Assembly (NCBI GenBank): GCA_018398765.1
Contig: JAHBMJ010004043.1
Location: forward strand, 21,676-85,675
Reading direction: 5' to 3'
Source: Chromera velia
Lineage: Eukaryota > Sar > Chromeraceae
Length of the DNA stretch: 64,000 nt
Shown: piece by piece, positions 11,149 through 23,439 of the stretch
Position numbering within the stretch: the stretch's first letter is position 1
How the letters are laid out: every line of letters begins with the position of its first letter
Notes under the pieces: generated by a model
Told to the model about the DNA's origin: nothing
Databases searched by the model: none
The model's input: only the letters and a program-made list of their open reading frames with translations
Made by a program: the position numbers and the translations under genes

Positions 11149-13411
11149 GTCTGTCTGTCTGTCTCTCTGTCTGCCTGACAGCGTTTCTCTCTCTCTCGCT
11201 CTCTCTTTCTTCAAATTCCTCTTGCATGTGTAACGGGTTGTTTGGTTACTCCGCTGTGCGTGTGCAAGAGGTCTCTAGGGACCTTTATACAAGCTTCAGA
11301 TATCAGAATCATCTTTGGGAACTAATAATGGTTGCTTGACAAAGCAAAGCTACTGTCTATAAGCTAGAAGTGACATGAAATCTTCAGTGATCTGATCCAT
11401 TGATCTGATCTTTTTCTACTCTTTTCTGTGAGACCTTTATCTCGCAAATGGTTGGATAGGTTTCGATTTATAATTAATGACTGGCCGTGGTTGACTTACT
11501 CAATGCAACTGAGTGTCTTTTGAGTCTGAATTCCAGAGTTACTGTAAGTCACTTCCCAGGTCAGTTTCAATTCAGAGTGTTTCTTCGCATGTTTGCTGAA
11601 GAAGCCTGAGGTCATCTGTGCATGGTAATAATTCATGTGTGCTCGCTGATCAAGCTAGATGGCTTCCTTTTGATTTCTCGTACATCCTTTTTTTCTTTAT
11701 TCAGCGTGTCTCTTTGCAAAGAGGATTCCTGGGAAAAAGCATGAATTTTACCAGCTTTTTTTTATTCATATTCTCTCCATGCGTTTATTAAAAGCAGGTT
11801 CGGATGAGGGCGAAAAGCTGGAGAATCTTTCGTGAAGGACCTGTCGGGGCTCAACACGTGCAGCCTGCATACGGGGAGCAGGCAAACCCAGAGCACGCTC
11901 ACGTGCAGGAGGCACACGCATAGCAGAGACATGTGCAGGAGGCACATGCATAGCAAAGACACGCACAGTAGGAACATGCACAAGAGGCACACGCACAGCA
12001 GGTACACGTGTAGCAGGCCCCAACGGTCGACTAGTTGGACTGAGAGAAGTGATCAAGAGGGCCAGCTCTAATCTCCACCAACTCACAGGGGGCGATTGAA
12101 AAGGAAATTGAAAGGGAGTAAAAGAAAGCAGAAAATGAAAAGAATAAGAAGAAGGGTCGCCACACGCAGAAAAGAAAGAAGGCCAAGCTTAGCGGTTATG
12201 CGGGATCAGATACAGAAGTAGACGTAGAGATTCTTTAGGAGATTCTCCAAGAATCTTCTGATTCTGATGAACGGTACAGGCTGGCAGCACATACGAGAGA
12301 AGATATATGCAATCTCTAAATAAACTTTTTATATCTTATTTCACATCTATATGGAATATTTTATCTTGTTTTGCCTGCATTGGGGCCGGTAATATTCGAT
12401 ATATTCATTATAAACCTAGTATATAAATGGTGGCTCACTAGCTTTAACCGCATCAATTCAATTCAATTCAAATCTAAATTCAAATTCAATTCAATAACAT
12501 TATATATCTAGTATTATATTGTTTTATAAAATTAATACCTTATTATATGCTGTAATTGTTTTTCTTCTTTTAAAGTTTTTTGTGTTGATACGTTACAAAT
12601 TTTATATTGTATATATCTTGCACACTACGTTGCATTAGATCTTGCATGTTTAAGTTTGTCTACCCTGCAAAAAAAATGAAAAAATGTAAGGAAAAAAGAA
12701 AAACAATCGATTAAAAAATGATAGAAAAGTGATAATTAAAAATTAAAAGCTATATAGAAAAGTAATCATAGACATTGGACTTTAATTTCGAATATGTTAG
12801 AATTTAGCCTCGATTTCTTTCAAATTTTAAAAATGTTAGAAAAATGATAGAAAAATGATAGACAAGTTGTTAAAAAAATGTTAGAAATTTCATTTACCAG
12901 TCAATTTCATTTCTATCACTTTTCTATTATTACATCAATTAAATATTTCAAACATTTGATAGAAATACCTAGAGAAATACTAAGAAATTACAAAAAATAT
13001 TAGAAATTAGGATCAAATTCCAAATTCTTAATTGGGTAGTTTATTATTCCAATTCTCCCAATTACTCCTCTAGTTCCTCCTAAATTTTAATGCAATAGGG
13101 TATCATTGATATGATAAAAACAACTTTTTGAAGATAGTGGGTTTAAGTTCCATTTAACAGTGGGTTAAACGAAGCTATAGATACATCAAATCGCTAATCA
13201 AATCGTCACGTATACGTTTGCATTCAATGCATTGTTCGAACAATCGCAGTAGATACTAAAGAGCTTTTTATTGGTTTGATAATAACTTTGATTTCCATAG
13301 CTTCCAACTTCCCTACATCTCTAGTACTACTACTCAGCTCAATCTTTTTAACTGTTAAAATGTTCCGGGCATGCCCGAGCCCGGGTTTGACATCAAGCTA
13401 GGGTTGTTCAC
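11149..13411. other. Intergenic, AT-rich, with minisatellite
   Basis: A degenerate minisatellite of about 15 bases (GGCACACGCATAGCA-like units) covers 11868-12020. At 12060-12260 a plus-strand stretch reads as a charged tail (KKGRHTQKRKKAKLSGYAGS, then SSDSDERYRLAA) interrupted by stops, perhaps a broken exon of unknown origin. From 12300 to 13350 the DNA is AT-rich with ATTCAATTC repeats (12454-12500) and GATAGAAAA(A/G)TGATA motifs in both orientations (12710-12930). Confidence 0.5.
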
Positions 13412-13997
13412 TCACTCAGCGCCATTTGCACCGTTTGTTTCGCCGATTTCAGTTCTTGACTCTTCGCCGCCTTGCCCTGTGTCCGCGCTATCATCATTAT
13501 CAACATCATCAGCAGCCGCAGGTGCAGCTGCAGCAGGTGAAGTCGCTGCTTCCTCGTCCCCCGGAGAGTCTGCGGAGAGCACGAAGGCGAGACCCCGCTC
13601 CATCAACTCCCGCAGTCCGTCCTCTACCCCTGTCCCCTCTCCGAACAGGTCGTACCTGCATGTCAGAAGGGAAAGAAAAAGTGAAAGTGACCATTCTGTT
13701 GCGTTTCGGAAAACACCATACCTGGGATCCTTCGGAAGGAGAAGAGAAATGGAAGAAATCGGCCTGTACAGATGCAAAGTGCATTTCTGTCTATCTCCAC
13801 CTTCTCGAGCAATTCATCACAAGTGCTCCAAAAAGGTAAGTCCTTTTTCTCCGCCACGAACAAGGCGTGGAGTGAAAAGATTCTGATGAGCCATCCAGAT
13901 ACACTCAAAGGACTCACAAGGTCCAAAACATGGAGGGACTGCAGCGGGCAATGTCCTCGATGTTCAGTCTGCCCGCTCCCTGCAAGCACGCACACGC

Positions 13998-14058
<61 letters not shown>

Positions 14059-15076
14059 TTCAGTGTGCTAATGGGTTCCTCAGATTTTGTGCCGAGTCGC
14101 GCAGAGCAACGTCACAAGCGTTGTGATAGAGAGAGACGGACTGTCCCTGAGAGGGAGACCCACCGCAGCCCTTCGTCTCGAAGTTGAACTTTTTCGGATC
14201 ACCTCTGCGAACACGTCCACGAGGAACTCGGAGGTGTACACAGAGACCTCCTCCTCCCATCTGCAGGCATCAGCATCAAGGCAGACAGACAGACACCGGG
14301 CGTGAATGCGATAGGAAGCAAAAAGCGTTGTCCCTCCCTCGAAAAGAAAGTAACAAAGAGACAGATGATAAAAGTAAAGAGAAAATGCAAAACTTTTGCA
14401 AAAAAAAAAAGTCATGAAAAAGCGCCCGTGAAACAATGTTACGAGAATCGTCTGCCGAGACTGACTTTTCCTTCTGCTTCGCAGCGGAGGAGACGCCGTA
14501 AAGAACGCGTCCTCTGTTCACTGCAAGAGAGAGGATTGGAGAGAAACACGTCAAATGAGGGACAGACTGCAGTGTGAGGCCAGAAGAGTAAGGCTCTGCC
14601 CGGAGAGGAAGAAACGTTTGCGTTGGAAAGAATCGTTGAGTTTCTGAAGATAAAGCCAGTCTGAAAATCGGAAAACAAAGTCTGTATGTCTAAAAGAATT
14701 CGAACTCTGATGCAGATGGCGAGTCTCGTAAGGTGATGCCTTCAAGCTTCTAACGCCGTCTCGTATTTCTGTGCTGCTTTCCTTGTGCGTTGAAAAATTG
14801 GACCACAACGGAATTCGGGCCCCGGGCATTACACAGAACCAAGGTACACTGAGCGAGAGGAGGATGCTCCAGTCCGACGTCATCAGAGGGTCCCTCTCTA
14901 AGTGTAGATCTGGATGAGCTGATCTGTGTATTTCCATGATCCCTCGTGCAATGTCGTTTTCCATCCATTTTATGCAGTATGGAAGGATGGATTCGCGAAA
15001 GCTCACCTGTCTTTGATGCTGCCTTCTTCCCCGAGCTCTCTGCCATCTTCTCAATCTTCACGATTCCCTTTTTAGC

Positions 15077-15115
<39 letters not shown>

Positions 15116-18100
15116 TGGAGGAGAAGTGCGAGGCCCTGTTAGTCGAGGAAGTCAGATGTGTTCGGACAGACGTCACCTTCCTTACATTCCCAAAACACTA
15201 AGAGGGAAGCAACAGACAAAGCAGGCTTGCTTTTGCTCATTGTGGCGTCATGTGACTCGCACTTTCTTTGGCCTGCCTGCCTGTCTGCCAAACCCAACCC
15301 TCCCCCCTCCCACCCTTTCACCTTTCCTTCATCAACACACAGTCGATGATGCAGAGAGAGAGGCAGCATACCTGACTGCTCTCCAGACAAACCAGCCGAC
15401 AAATCCAAAGGGAAGAAAGGAAAGGGGGCCACGCAGGAAGGCTGACAGGGAGAGGGACGGTCGGAAGGCTAGCACGCACACCGGAAAGAGATACCAGCTC
15501 AAAAAAAAAAGTTGGGGAAGGGGGCGTCGCCCTCTCTCTCACGTCAAACAGCCGACAGACCGACCGCTTCAATCCTCTGCAGCCCAGAGACCTGAGTGAA
15601 CGCGTGTCCTGCAGTCACTGCTCGTTGCTCCTGCACCTCCACCACTGTCTGAATGAACCTCGCCGCCACATCTTTGGCCCGACGCCCCTCCGAGTCCCAA
15701 ACGGTCGCACGCTTCCCGGATGCCGCTTTCTCGAACTCTGAAAACAGGACAGAGAAAGTCATTCGGCGTCAAGAAGCCGACCTCGCTTCATGAGAGCCCA
15801 TTTTCATCCCATTTGCACTCGAGAATAAAAGAGGAGACGAAAACTCGTAGGCAGGAGAGTCCATTTTCAGGGAAGGCACTTTTCTTGGTTTGGTGAAGCA
15901 TTATGATACACGCACAAAAGATCTAAGAGGACTGGCAACATTCATCCATTGTTCCTGGTGGACATCAAGCAAAACAAGGAAAAAACAAACGGGCTGACCT
16001 TTGACCTCTTCGCTCTTGCGGGGCTTTTTCCTCTTACTGGGCCTATTCTCCCTCCCCTCCCCCTCTTCCTCCTCTTCCGAGGGAATTGCCTCCTCAGGCT
16101 GAGGCTCAAAATCCGAAGATGACTCTGAACCCCCACCACCACCAGAGAGACGACGCGCACCCCCACCTGCCGCCGCACCCCCAAAAAAGGAACTACCGGC
16201 CATGCTGTTCCGCTTGGGGGCCGCACGTTTGCGTCCTGCGAGAGAAAGGACACCCAGCAGGCAGGAAGGATTGGAGGGAGTCCTCTATCGCGCCCCTTCC
16301 CATTCACTGCGACATCAGCATGCTCACCTTCAGATCGTTTGTGTGTAAGCAGAATTGAAGCAACAAATGGAGAACAGAAGGGGAAAAAACATGGAGCAAC
16401 GGCGAACGGCGCTTGTTCCTCTGCCCCGCCGTTCAGCTTTTTTCCCCCTCTTCTTCTTCATCCATCCATCCATCTATCCCTCTGTTCCCTCCCTCAGTGA
16501 CTGACTGACTGACTGACTCACTGACTGACTGTCTCTACTCTCGTCCACGGCCTCCTCCACGAGTGCACCCCCAGGAAGGACACGCACAGACATGGCGGGA
16601 CCAGCGGGACGGGAAGAAGAAGAAGAGGCAGCCATGGAGGAGCGCATCTCTGTCTGCAACAGAAGGGTGAAGAGACTTGAAAAAGTGAGGCAATGAGCAA
16701 GAAAAATGCATCCCCTTCTGGCAATTCTCGGGTCTCACTCTGTATGGCTTTCTTCCTTCCTTCCTGTCTCTCGTCACCCCGTACGTTCTGACAGACCTGC
16801 AGCTTTCCTTCCGCCTCTCTCTCCTTCCTATCAGCCTCCAACTGTTTGAGGATCTCAGCCTTCTCCTTCCCTGACTGCTCCGTGGAGGAACTGGAAGAGA
16901 ACAACCCCCCAGAACCCCCACCCCCAACGCTCCCTCCCCTGCCCTCCCGTGCGTCTCTCTCCTTCTCAGCACGGATGCGTTGATCCCTCTCTCTTCGGAA
17001 ACGAGCATCACGCTCATCAGACAGCCAGCGCGAGACTGCATCGACTCTTCTGCAAGCGCTCGATCAAACACAACACACATGGATATCAGGAAGAAACTAG
17101 AACAGAGTTTGAATGTGGACACCGGCAGAAATTCGAATGGACGGACGAAAGCTGCATGGGTTCAGACCTTTTCGAGTTCTTTTTCTTCGATTTACATCCT
17201 TGGTCCACTTCTCTTCTTTCATTGATCTAAGGCCCTGGTCTCTGCATGTAATAGCTTGCTTGTCTTTGCGATTCAGTTTGTCTTTTCTCATCCTGCCGCA
17301 CACATGTTCTCGTTCTCAGCAGACATGCCGCCTTGAATTATCAACAGGATTCCTCAGGAGGCCACTCCGGCGGCCATCTCTGCCTTTCCACAGACAGCGA
17401 CGCTTTTACCAGACATCGTTGTGTCGCCTTTTTCTCAAGAGGGGGAGGAGGAGAAGAAAGAGAAAAACACGCCGGAATTCCGTCAGCTTCTGTTATCCAT
17501 CAGTGCTTAGCTTTCTCTCAGCATCACCGCCCGAAACGATCAAGAGCGTTGGTAACCTCCAGCTCTCTCTCCCTCCCCTCTCCCCCTTGCTGCTTGCTAA
17601 CTGTGTATGTGGGAGGGAGAAAAAAAGGCCCCATCAGATCAACCCCCCACACCCACCCCCACTCAGTCTGACTGACTGACTCTTTGAGGCCCTCCACGTT
17701 TCCAGTGAAACTCCAGCGTCCTGTTTGGGTGTTCTGCGTGAACATGTGTCCGTTCGTGCAGGTTTGCAGAGTCGCGAGGGTCAACTAGAGAAATGTGGCG
17801 ATGAAAAAGCTCAAACACACAAAGGCGCACGGACACTCGAATACGAGCGCGAGAAAAGAGCCGGAGATGTCGAAGAAGCTCTTCACGTCGACCTCTTTTT
17901 CTCTCTCCGTCTTTGTGAAGAGTGAGAGAAATTCCTACGCGCCAAATGCAAATACAGCGAGAGAAACATACAGAGAACAGCAACGAAGCGAGTGCTTCCC
18001 GACTGGCTTGAATACCTTTTTTCACTGTTCACGCACACTGTCTGTGCGACTCAGACAAAAAACAAACCGACCTCAGAAAATCCAGCTGACGAGAGAAGGT

Positions 18101-18779
18101 GAGATGCGTTGTGCATGGACAACAGCTGCAATTCGTAAGAAGGACATAGGATGACGAGTGTAGGAGGTAGAGATGGAAGGGTTTGAATGAACGTACCGAA
18201 GGGTTCAAGAGAGTCTCTCTCTCCCTTTCTCTCCGCCGGTCTGTCTGTTGTTCTGCCCCTGTCTCTTTGTCTGTTTCTACATGACGAATCGCCTCACTTT
18301 TCCTCGTTTTCACCATATTTCTGTACTTTCCTCTTCGGATTTGGCGGTGCCTCCGTCAGTCTGTCTGTCTGTCTGCATACCTTTGTTCGAATCTTCTCGT
18401 TGGTAGAGCTGAAGCTCCTGAACTTTTCGTCGGTCGGGTTCTTCTGAATCCTGTCCGGGGAGGGGAGGAGAGGGGGCGTTTTACGAAGTGGTATCTCTTG
18501 AATCTTCAGGATAGAAACGGAGGGCAAATGGGCAAACACGGGTGAATCAGGAGAGAGAAGAGGGGACTAACGGGGGCGAAAATAGAGAGACGGAGTACGC
18601 GTGGAGAGAGGGATGGAAACATGGAGGGAATGAGGAAGCAGGAAAGGAACGCAAAAGATCTCCGCCCACTCTCTGCCTTACGTGTCGAGTAGACGTAGCA
18701 TGACGCTGAGACCGTCAGTTGAATTTTCGTTGAAGGGAAGACCCTTCACTGCTTGTTCGAACGACTCTGAAGATGTCAT
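13412..18779 (-). CDS. PUB-domain protein, multi-exon, charged coiled coil
   Basis: The start ATG is at 18779. Exon 18682-18779 (SFEQAVKGLPFNENSTDGLS then VMLRLLDT) joins exon 18381-18450 (IQKNPTDEKFRSFSSTNEKI). Together they form the first helices of a PUB domain, a module that binds the C-terminal tail of the p97/Cdc48 ATPase. A further PUB helix (LDFLRSVCF) may lie at about 18035-18085. Phase-compatible exons follow at 17681-17784, 16797-17049 (RFRRERDQRIRAEKERDARE, coiled coil), 16539-16653, 15999-16235 (Gly-rich, then acidic, then basic RPSKRKKPRKSEE), 15592-15737 and 15007-15076. Exons at 14164-14260 and 13412-13655 (acidic, Ala-rich C-terminus with a TAG stop) are likely, but the links between them are unresolved. 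A role in p97-linked ubiquitin processing is inferred from the PUB domain alone. The last third could belong to another gene. Confidence 0.6.
13985..14055. repeat. (CA)n(GA)n microsatellite
   Basis: About 40 bases of CA are followed by about 25 bases of GA, inside an intron of the PUB gene. A second (CA)n lies at 15079-15112, immediately 5' (in gene sense) of an acceptor, where its GT strand occupies the usual polypyrimidine position. Confidence 0.9.
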
Positions 18780-20458
18780 CGTGCTTTGCTTTGACTCTAG
18801 GGTCTCTGGGTGAACCGCAAGGGGAAAGAGCACCGAAAAGAGACAAAGACCGTCTCGAATTTGAGTGTGACAAGGAACGGACAGGTATTTCGTTTCTGCA
18901 GTGTCCACAGTCTGTCAGGAGGTGACAGTCTGACAGCTCGCAATCCAATCTGCAGCTACACTGTGCGATTGGCACCACACATTGAACTGTCAGAAGATGC
19001 CAGAAGGACGTCAGAACTCAGTTTATGCATGCAGGAGACGGAACTTCCGCGAGACGAGAATGCATTCAGCTCGGTCACGGCTCCGGTTAGCTCGGTCAGG
19101 CACCCGCATGCATGCTATATCGATATGTAGTGTTTTTGCCGTCTCCGCACTGCCAGAGACGATCAGCAGGGTCATGCAGGGTCCGAGGGTTACAAGAGGG
19201 CTGCTCTCACCATGCCACCGTGGTCTTCTTGCTCTGTTCAAGCATTGTGCACAATCTCGGTAAAAATTGTCACGTCTGCAGGCACACAATTTAGACCTGT
19301 TCACTTGGTGAATCCGTTTGGTTTCACTTCTTCGCATTGGACACAGCTACAGGGGGAGCAGCCAGTTCTTTCACGATCAGCACAGAGGAGTGATTTCGTC
19401 GTTCAATAAAGGACAGGGGCATCTTTCATTTATCTGAGGGGATGTCACGCTCTAGAGCACTGCTTCCGGGGAGGCTGCTGGTTGGGGGTGTAGCTGGGTG
19501 GTACCTGTCGTCTGCATGGACGGGGTACAAGAGGCAACCTTACCCTCCTCAGGGGATACCCTCAACAATCGGGGTCTGTCAAATGTGCCTTTCCTTCTGC
19601 GTGTTTTTGTAATTACGGCTTTCTTTTTAGCAAGTGAAGGGCTCCGGCGCCCTTCCGGCTGGTACGACGTGGCGTGAATGATTTTTTTGTTTTTGTTCGT
19701 TGCCGTCTCTTCGCGGTGAAGCCGGACCGTGCCTATCTTCTTGAGGTTTTCTCCGTGTCGTTTCGTTCTTGACCTTGCCTCTACCTGTCTCTTACATAAC
19801 GCTGTCAATGTGCATTTCTTCTCCACTAGCATCTTCGTGGTTTTAAGGCTTTCTAGAAAAAGGGAATGGTTGCATGTTATGAGCCCATGTTTACGTTTTC
19901 TCTCCCTCTCCTCACTGTTCCTCGGTCTTGCGGAGCGATGAGGACAGATGGAACCGTCTTCTGTCTGAGCTAAAGTGAGATGCTGCCCCCAAACGAACAA
20001 GTGCTCTTTTCGTCTCTTTTTTCCTGTAGTACTTTAGTATGTCTGAAATGAAGATGTCCGAATGAGAGTCTCGTGATGTTTCCAATAAATGGATCCATCA
20101 GATCAGATGCGAATCCTTTCCTGTCTCCTGTCTTCTTGTCCTTCCCCCTCCCCTGCCCCCCCCCCTGCGTCTCTTTCTGTCTCTGTCTGTCTGTGTATGG
20201 AAGGGTTCTGTCGGTCTGTCAGTCTGTTTATATGGTTTTGGTTTTGTTGTTTTTTCTTTGCACGATTTCTCTTTCTTGTCTTTTGAAGTGAGAAGTAGCT
20301 TGTGACTTCAAGTGATCACGTGACATCTCATCGGGGGCGCTGACGCAAGGAGCGCTTAAGTCTGTCTCCTTCGGGCCCTCTTCTGCGTGTCTGATTGTCG
20401 GTGCTTTCTTTGATTGGCCGAATGTTTTGTCTTGTTTGGTTTTTGTTCAAAAGGATTC
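18780..20458. other. Intergenic or unresolved intron
   Basis: No convincing exon on either strand. It lies between the start of the PUB gene and the last exon of a plus-strand gene at 21.5 kb, so it may hold that gene's unrecognised first exons. A 182-codon minus ORF at 19452-20000 has biased Lys/Arg content and no motif. Confidence 0.35.
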
Positions 20459-20880
20459 AGAAAGAAAAAAAAAAAAATGAAGTCATATAGTCTGTCTGAC
20501 TGTCTAACTGTGTGTCTGTACATGAAGAAAAGCAGGGAGAAGAAGAAATATATAGTCTGTCTGTCTTGTTTTTGTCTGTCTGTACATGAAGAAAAGGAGG
20601 GAGAAGAAGAAACGTATAGGCTTTCTGTCTTGTTTTTGTCTGTTTTGTACACGAAGAAAAGGAGGGAGAAGAAGAAGCATGCAGTCTGTGTTGTTGGTTT
20701 CTGAGGGAAACAAAGAGAAGAAAATAAGTCACGCACTGGGTCTGTCTCTGTCTGTCTGTCTGTCTGTCTGTCTCTGTTCATGAAAAAAAGAAGGGAGAAG
20801 AAGAAACACATAGTCTGTTTGTCAGAAAGAAGGGAAGCGAAAAAGTAAAGTAAAGAAAAGACGATATAGTCCGTGTGTCC

Positions 20881-20918
<38 letters not shown>

Positions 20919-21065
20919 TCATGAAGAAAAGGAGGGAAAGAAACCATATAGTCTGTGTGTCTCTGTCTGTATGTTCTTTTGCCGTTGTTGCTTTTTTTCT
21001 TTTTGTCTGTTGTGTTCATGAAGAAAAGGAGGGAAAGAAACCATATTGTCTGTCTGTCTGCGTGT
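20459..21065. repeat. Six copies of a GTTCATGAAGAAAAGGAGGG repeat
   Basis: Units alternate (GTCT)n runs with a purine block reading about CATGAAGAAAAGGAGGGAGA and AGAAACATATAGTCTGTCTG. Copies centre near 20540, 20600, 20670, 20800, 20940 and 21035, with irregular spacing set by the GTCT runs. The same block recurs in introns at 44.7 and 61.8 kb. Confidence 0.9.
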
Positions 21066-21109
21066 CTGTGTCTCTCTCTTTCTCGGTTCTTGTTTCCCTC
21101 GTCTTCTCA

Positions 21110-21310
21110 TTGTCTTTTTCTATCCTTTCTTCCTTCCTTCCTTCCCTCCTTTCCTTCCTTCTTTCCTTTCCTCTTTCCTTTCTTTCTTTCTTTCTTTCTT
21201 GCTTCCTTTCTTTCTCCCTTGCTTTCTTGCTTCCTTGGTTTCTGTCTGCCTTCCTTCCTTCCTTCCCTTTCTTTCTTCCTCTCTCTTTCCCTTGCTCCCT
21301 CGCTCAGTCT
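21110..21310. repeat. (TTCC)n/(TTTC)n pyrimidine tract
   Basis: Mixed TTCC, TTTC and CTTC units over about 200 bases. It gives Phe/Leu/Ser ORFs that are not genes and sits upstream of an acceptor. Confidence 0.9.
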
Positions 21311-21500
21311 CTCTCAATTCCCCTTTGTTTCGGTCTTTCCCACGCCCGCACTCTTTTCCTCTGTCTCTCGTGTCCTCTGACTCCTCTTTCTCCCTCTCCA
21401 GGTGCTTTTCGGCATGCGTGTTTACTTATTTTGTGTGCGTCCACCTAGCATGAGTGTATGTTTCTGCCCGTTCTCCTTCACGTTTCTCCCCCCCATGCAG

Positions 21501-21875
21501 GAGGCTGTGAATCCCTTCCCCTGGGTAGTGGCCAGATGGAACGACGGTCTGTACAGCACCCACAGATTTTTGTTCTCCACGAAGCACCTCGAAGACGAGA
21601 AAGAACGCGCAGACCCTAACAGTCCTTCCTTCCTCTCATCCGTCTCCTCGTCCATCGGCCAGTCGCTCTACTGGCTGTGGGAAAACAGGGTCGAAATCCT
21701 GCAGAGACTGATGGTGGCTCTCGAGTGGTCGTGGGAGTTTGTAAAGGCCCTCCTTCATCTCACTCTTCGGGTCGGAAGGGCAATCGTGGCTTCCGTCGTC
21801 TGGGTGAATGAGAAGGTGAACGACTTCTTGAGTCCATCTCCGCCCAAATTAGGGGGTACAACAGAAGGAAAGTAA
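21501..21875 (+). CDS. Terminal exon of an unrecognised protein
   Basis: An acceptor CCCATGCAG at 21492-21500 opens a 125-codon exon ending in TAA at 21873-21875. The peptide begins EAVNPFPWVVARWNDGLYST. Its middle is Trp- and Leu-rich with amphipathic or membrane-active character (SLYWLWENRVEILQRL, then ALEWSWEFVKALLHL), and it ends FLSPSPPKLGG. Codon use and the splice site support it as real. I do not recognise the family, and no upstream exon could be placed. The hydrophobic helices could be peripheral-membrane or coiled-coil segments. Confidence 0.55.
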   Translation, partial: EAVNPFPWVVARWNDGLYSTHRFLFSTKHLEDEKERADPNSPSFLSSVSSSIGQSLYWLWENRVEILQRLMVALEWSWEFVKALLHLTLRVGRAIVASVVWVNEKVNDFLSPSPPKLGGTTEGK

Positions 21876-23439
21876 GATTCGAACTGATTTTTTTGTGAAT
21901 GGTACACTGAATACAGATAAAATTTCAAGTTTCATAGTTTCTGAAAGCAACTTAAAGTCTTGTGTCAATGTATATCAAAATTTCATCGTCTCAGAATCGG
22001 AACTTTTTATTGATATGCCAGTGTTGTAAAACATGTTGCTCTTTTTGCTGCCCTTCAATAAACTATTAAAAATTTGAACACTACTAGGATCACTATGTAT
22101 CATTAGCCAGAGCTCTAGATTTTAATATGTTTTAATAATAATGTTTAACCTAGTTTAACCTTAGCTTTAACCTTTTTGGATATCCTATATACTAGCCTAT
22201 GTATACAGCAACTTATACATCTATTTTACATATGCTACATTCAATTTTTTTTTATTAGCAACTTAGTCCAATTTAACCTAGGATCTAACAAATTAAGAAA
22301 TTGATGACGATGATGAGGTGACTTAACCCGGGTTACCTGGCAATTTAACTATTAGTTTAACTAGCCTGGCACTAGGCCCGATAACCGGCCGTCGTAATGG
22401 CGTCGTTACTAAATGGCAAAGCAAACCCGCAAAGGGCAGTCTGTAAGCATTTAAATCATATTGTAAAGCTAGCTATAGGAGCATGGCGCTAAGCTAGGCC
22501 CCCTAAATAAAAGAAAAAGAATTGTCTATAAACAATATTAGATAATTGAGTAAAATCGATTTTTGGTTTATTTTTTTTTTAATGTCGCCTTAGACTTGCC
22601 TAGTTGAATGAAAAAAAAACTATCGATATATATAAGACTATTATAAGTAGGTTTTTTGCTTTTTTTTTCTTTTTCTTTGATCGGTTTGAAATTCACTGAC
22701 TAAATGAATGAATGACTATCATTCATTTACTTACGTTAATTACTAGTTACGTTAGTTCACATTTAAACATACTACTAGTAGTAAACATCAGTTAAACAGT
22801 CACTTTACCACTGTTAGTTAACTTGAAAAATAACTTCCGCGTTTTTAACTAGAGTTACTAGACGTTAAGCGTTCAAATTCAAGTTTAAGTTATGGATCAA
22901 TCCGAGCTCTATATACGTATCTAACTGCATGTCAGTGGTCAATCGGGTACCAATCGATCACGTTTTCGGCAAGTGCCTGCATCTAGAACTGCATGTGAAA
23001 AAAATTACGCCACATTCACCCCCCGAGCCTGGGCCCGAGGAAACTCATTTGAGTTTTTGAGTCCCCTAATGTCTTTTTCTGTCTTTTTCCCAACTTTCTC
23101 TCTATCTGTCTACACCCGATAACACCCCCGGTCTGAGGACTGCTCAACAACGATCTCATAGACGGTTGATGCATTTACACAAACATTGGAGAACCAAGAA
23201 AAAAATTCTTAATTGTACAGTGGACGATTAATCCGAGAGTCTTACATGCACCACCCGCATGACCGGATATTCGCTCGGACTGGCTGAGTCTGGCTTGATC
23301 GAAACCGGAGCGACGGAAGATTCGAAGAGAAAATCCAAGCCGGCCGCAGTGGCTCCATTCCAGCGCATCAGCTGTTTGGATCATGCAGCTCTGCACATTG
23401 TTTGTTGCAGGCACCTTCAATCTGTTGGTCTTGAAAAGG
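21876..23439. other. AT-rich, CTAG-rich intergenic island
   Basis: No genes. From about 21900 to 22960 the DNA is AT-rich with many CTAG tetramers and TTTAACC/GTTAACT strings. From 22990 it returns to average composition. Confidence 0.55.

Noticed and set aside
10603-11339. Several Lys/Glu/Arg or Leu/Phe/Ser ORFs
   Set aside because: They are translations of the GAA tract and have no protein character.
19452-20000. 182-codon minus ORF
   Set aside because: No start context, no domain and biased basic content; probably chance in intergenic DNA.
20356-21453. Overlapping ORFs in the GTCT and TTCC regions
   Set aside because: Low-complexity translations of microsatellites.
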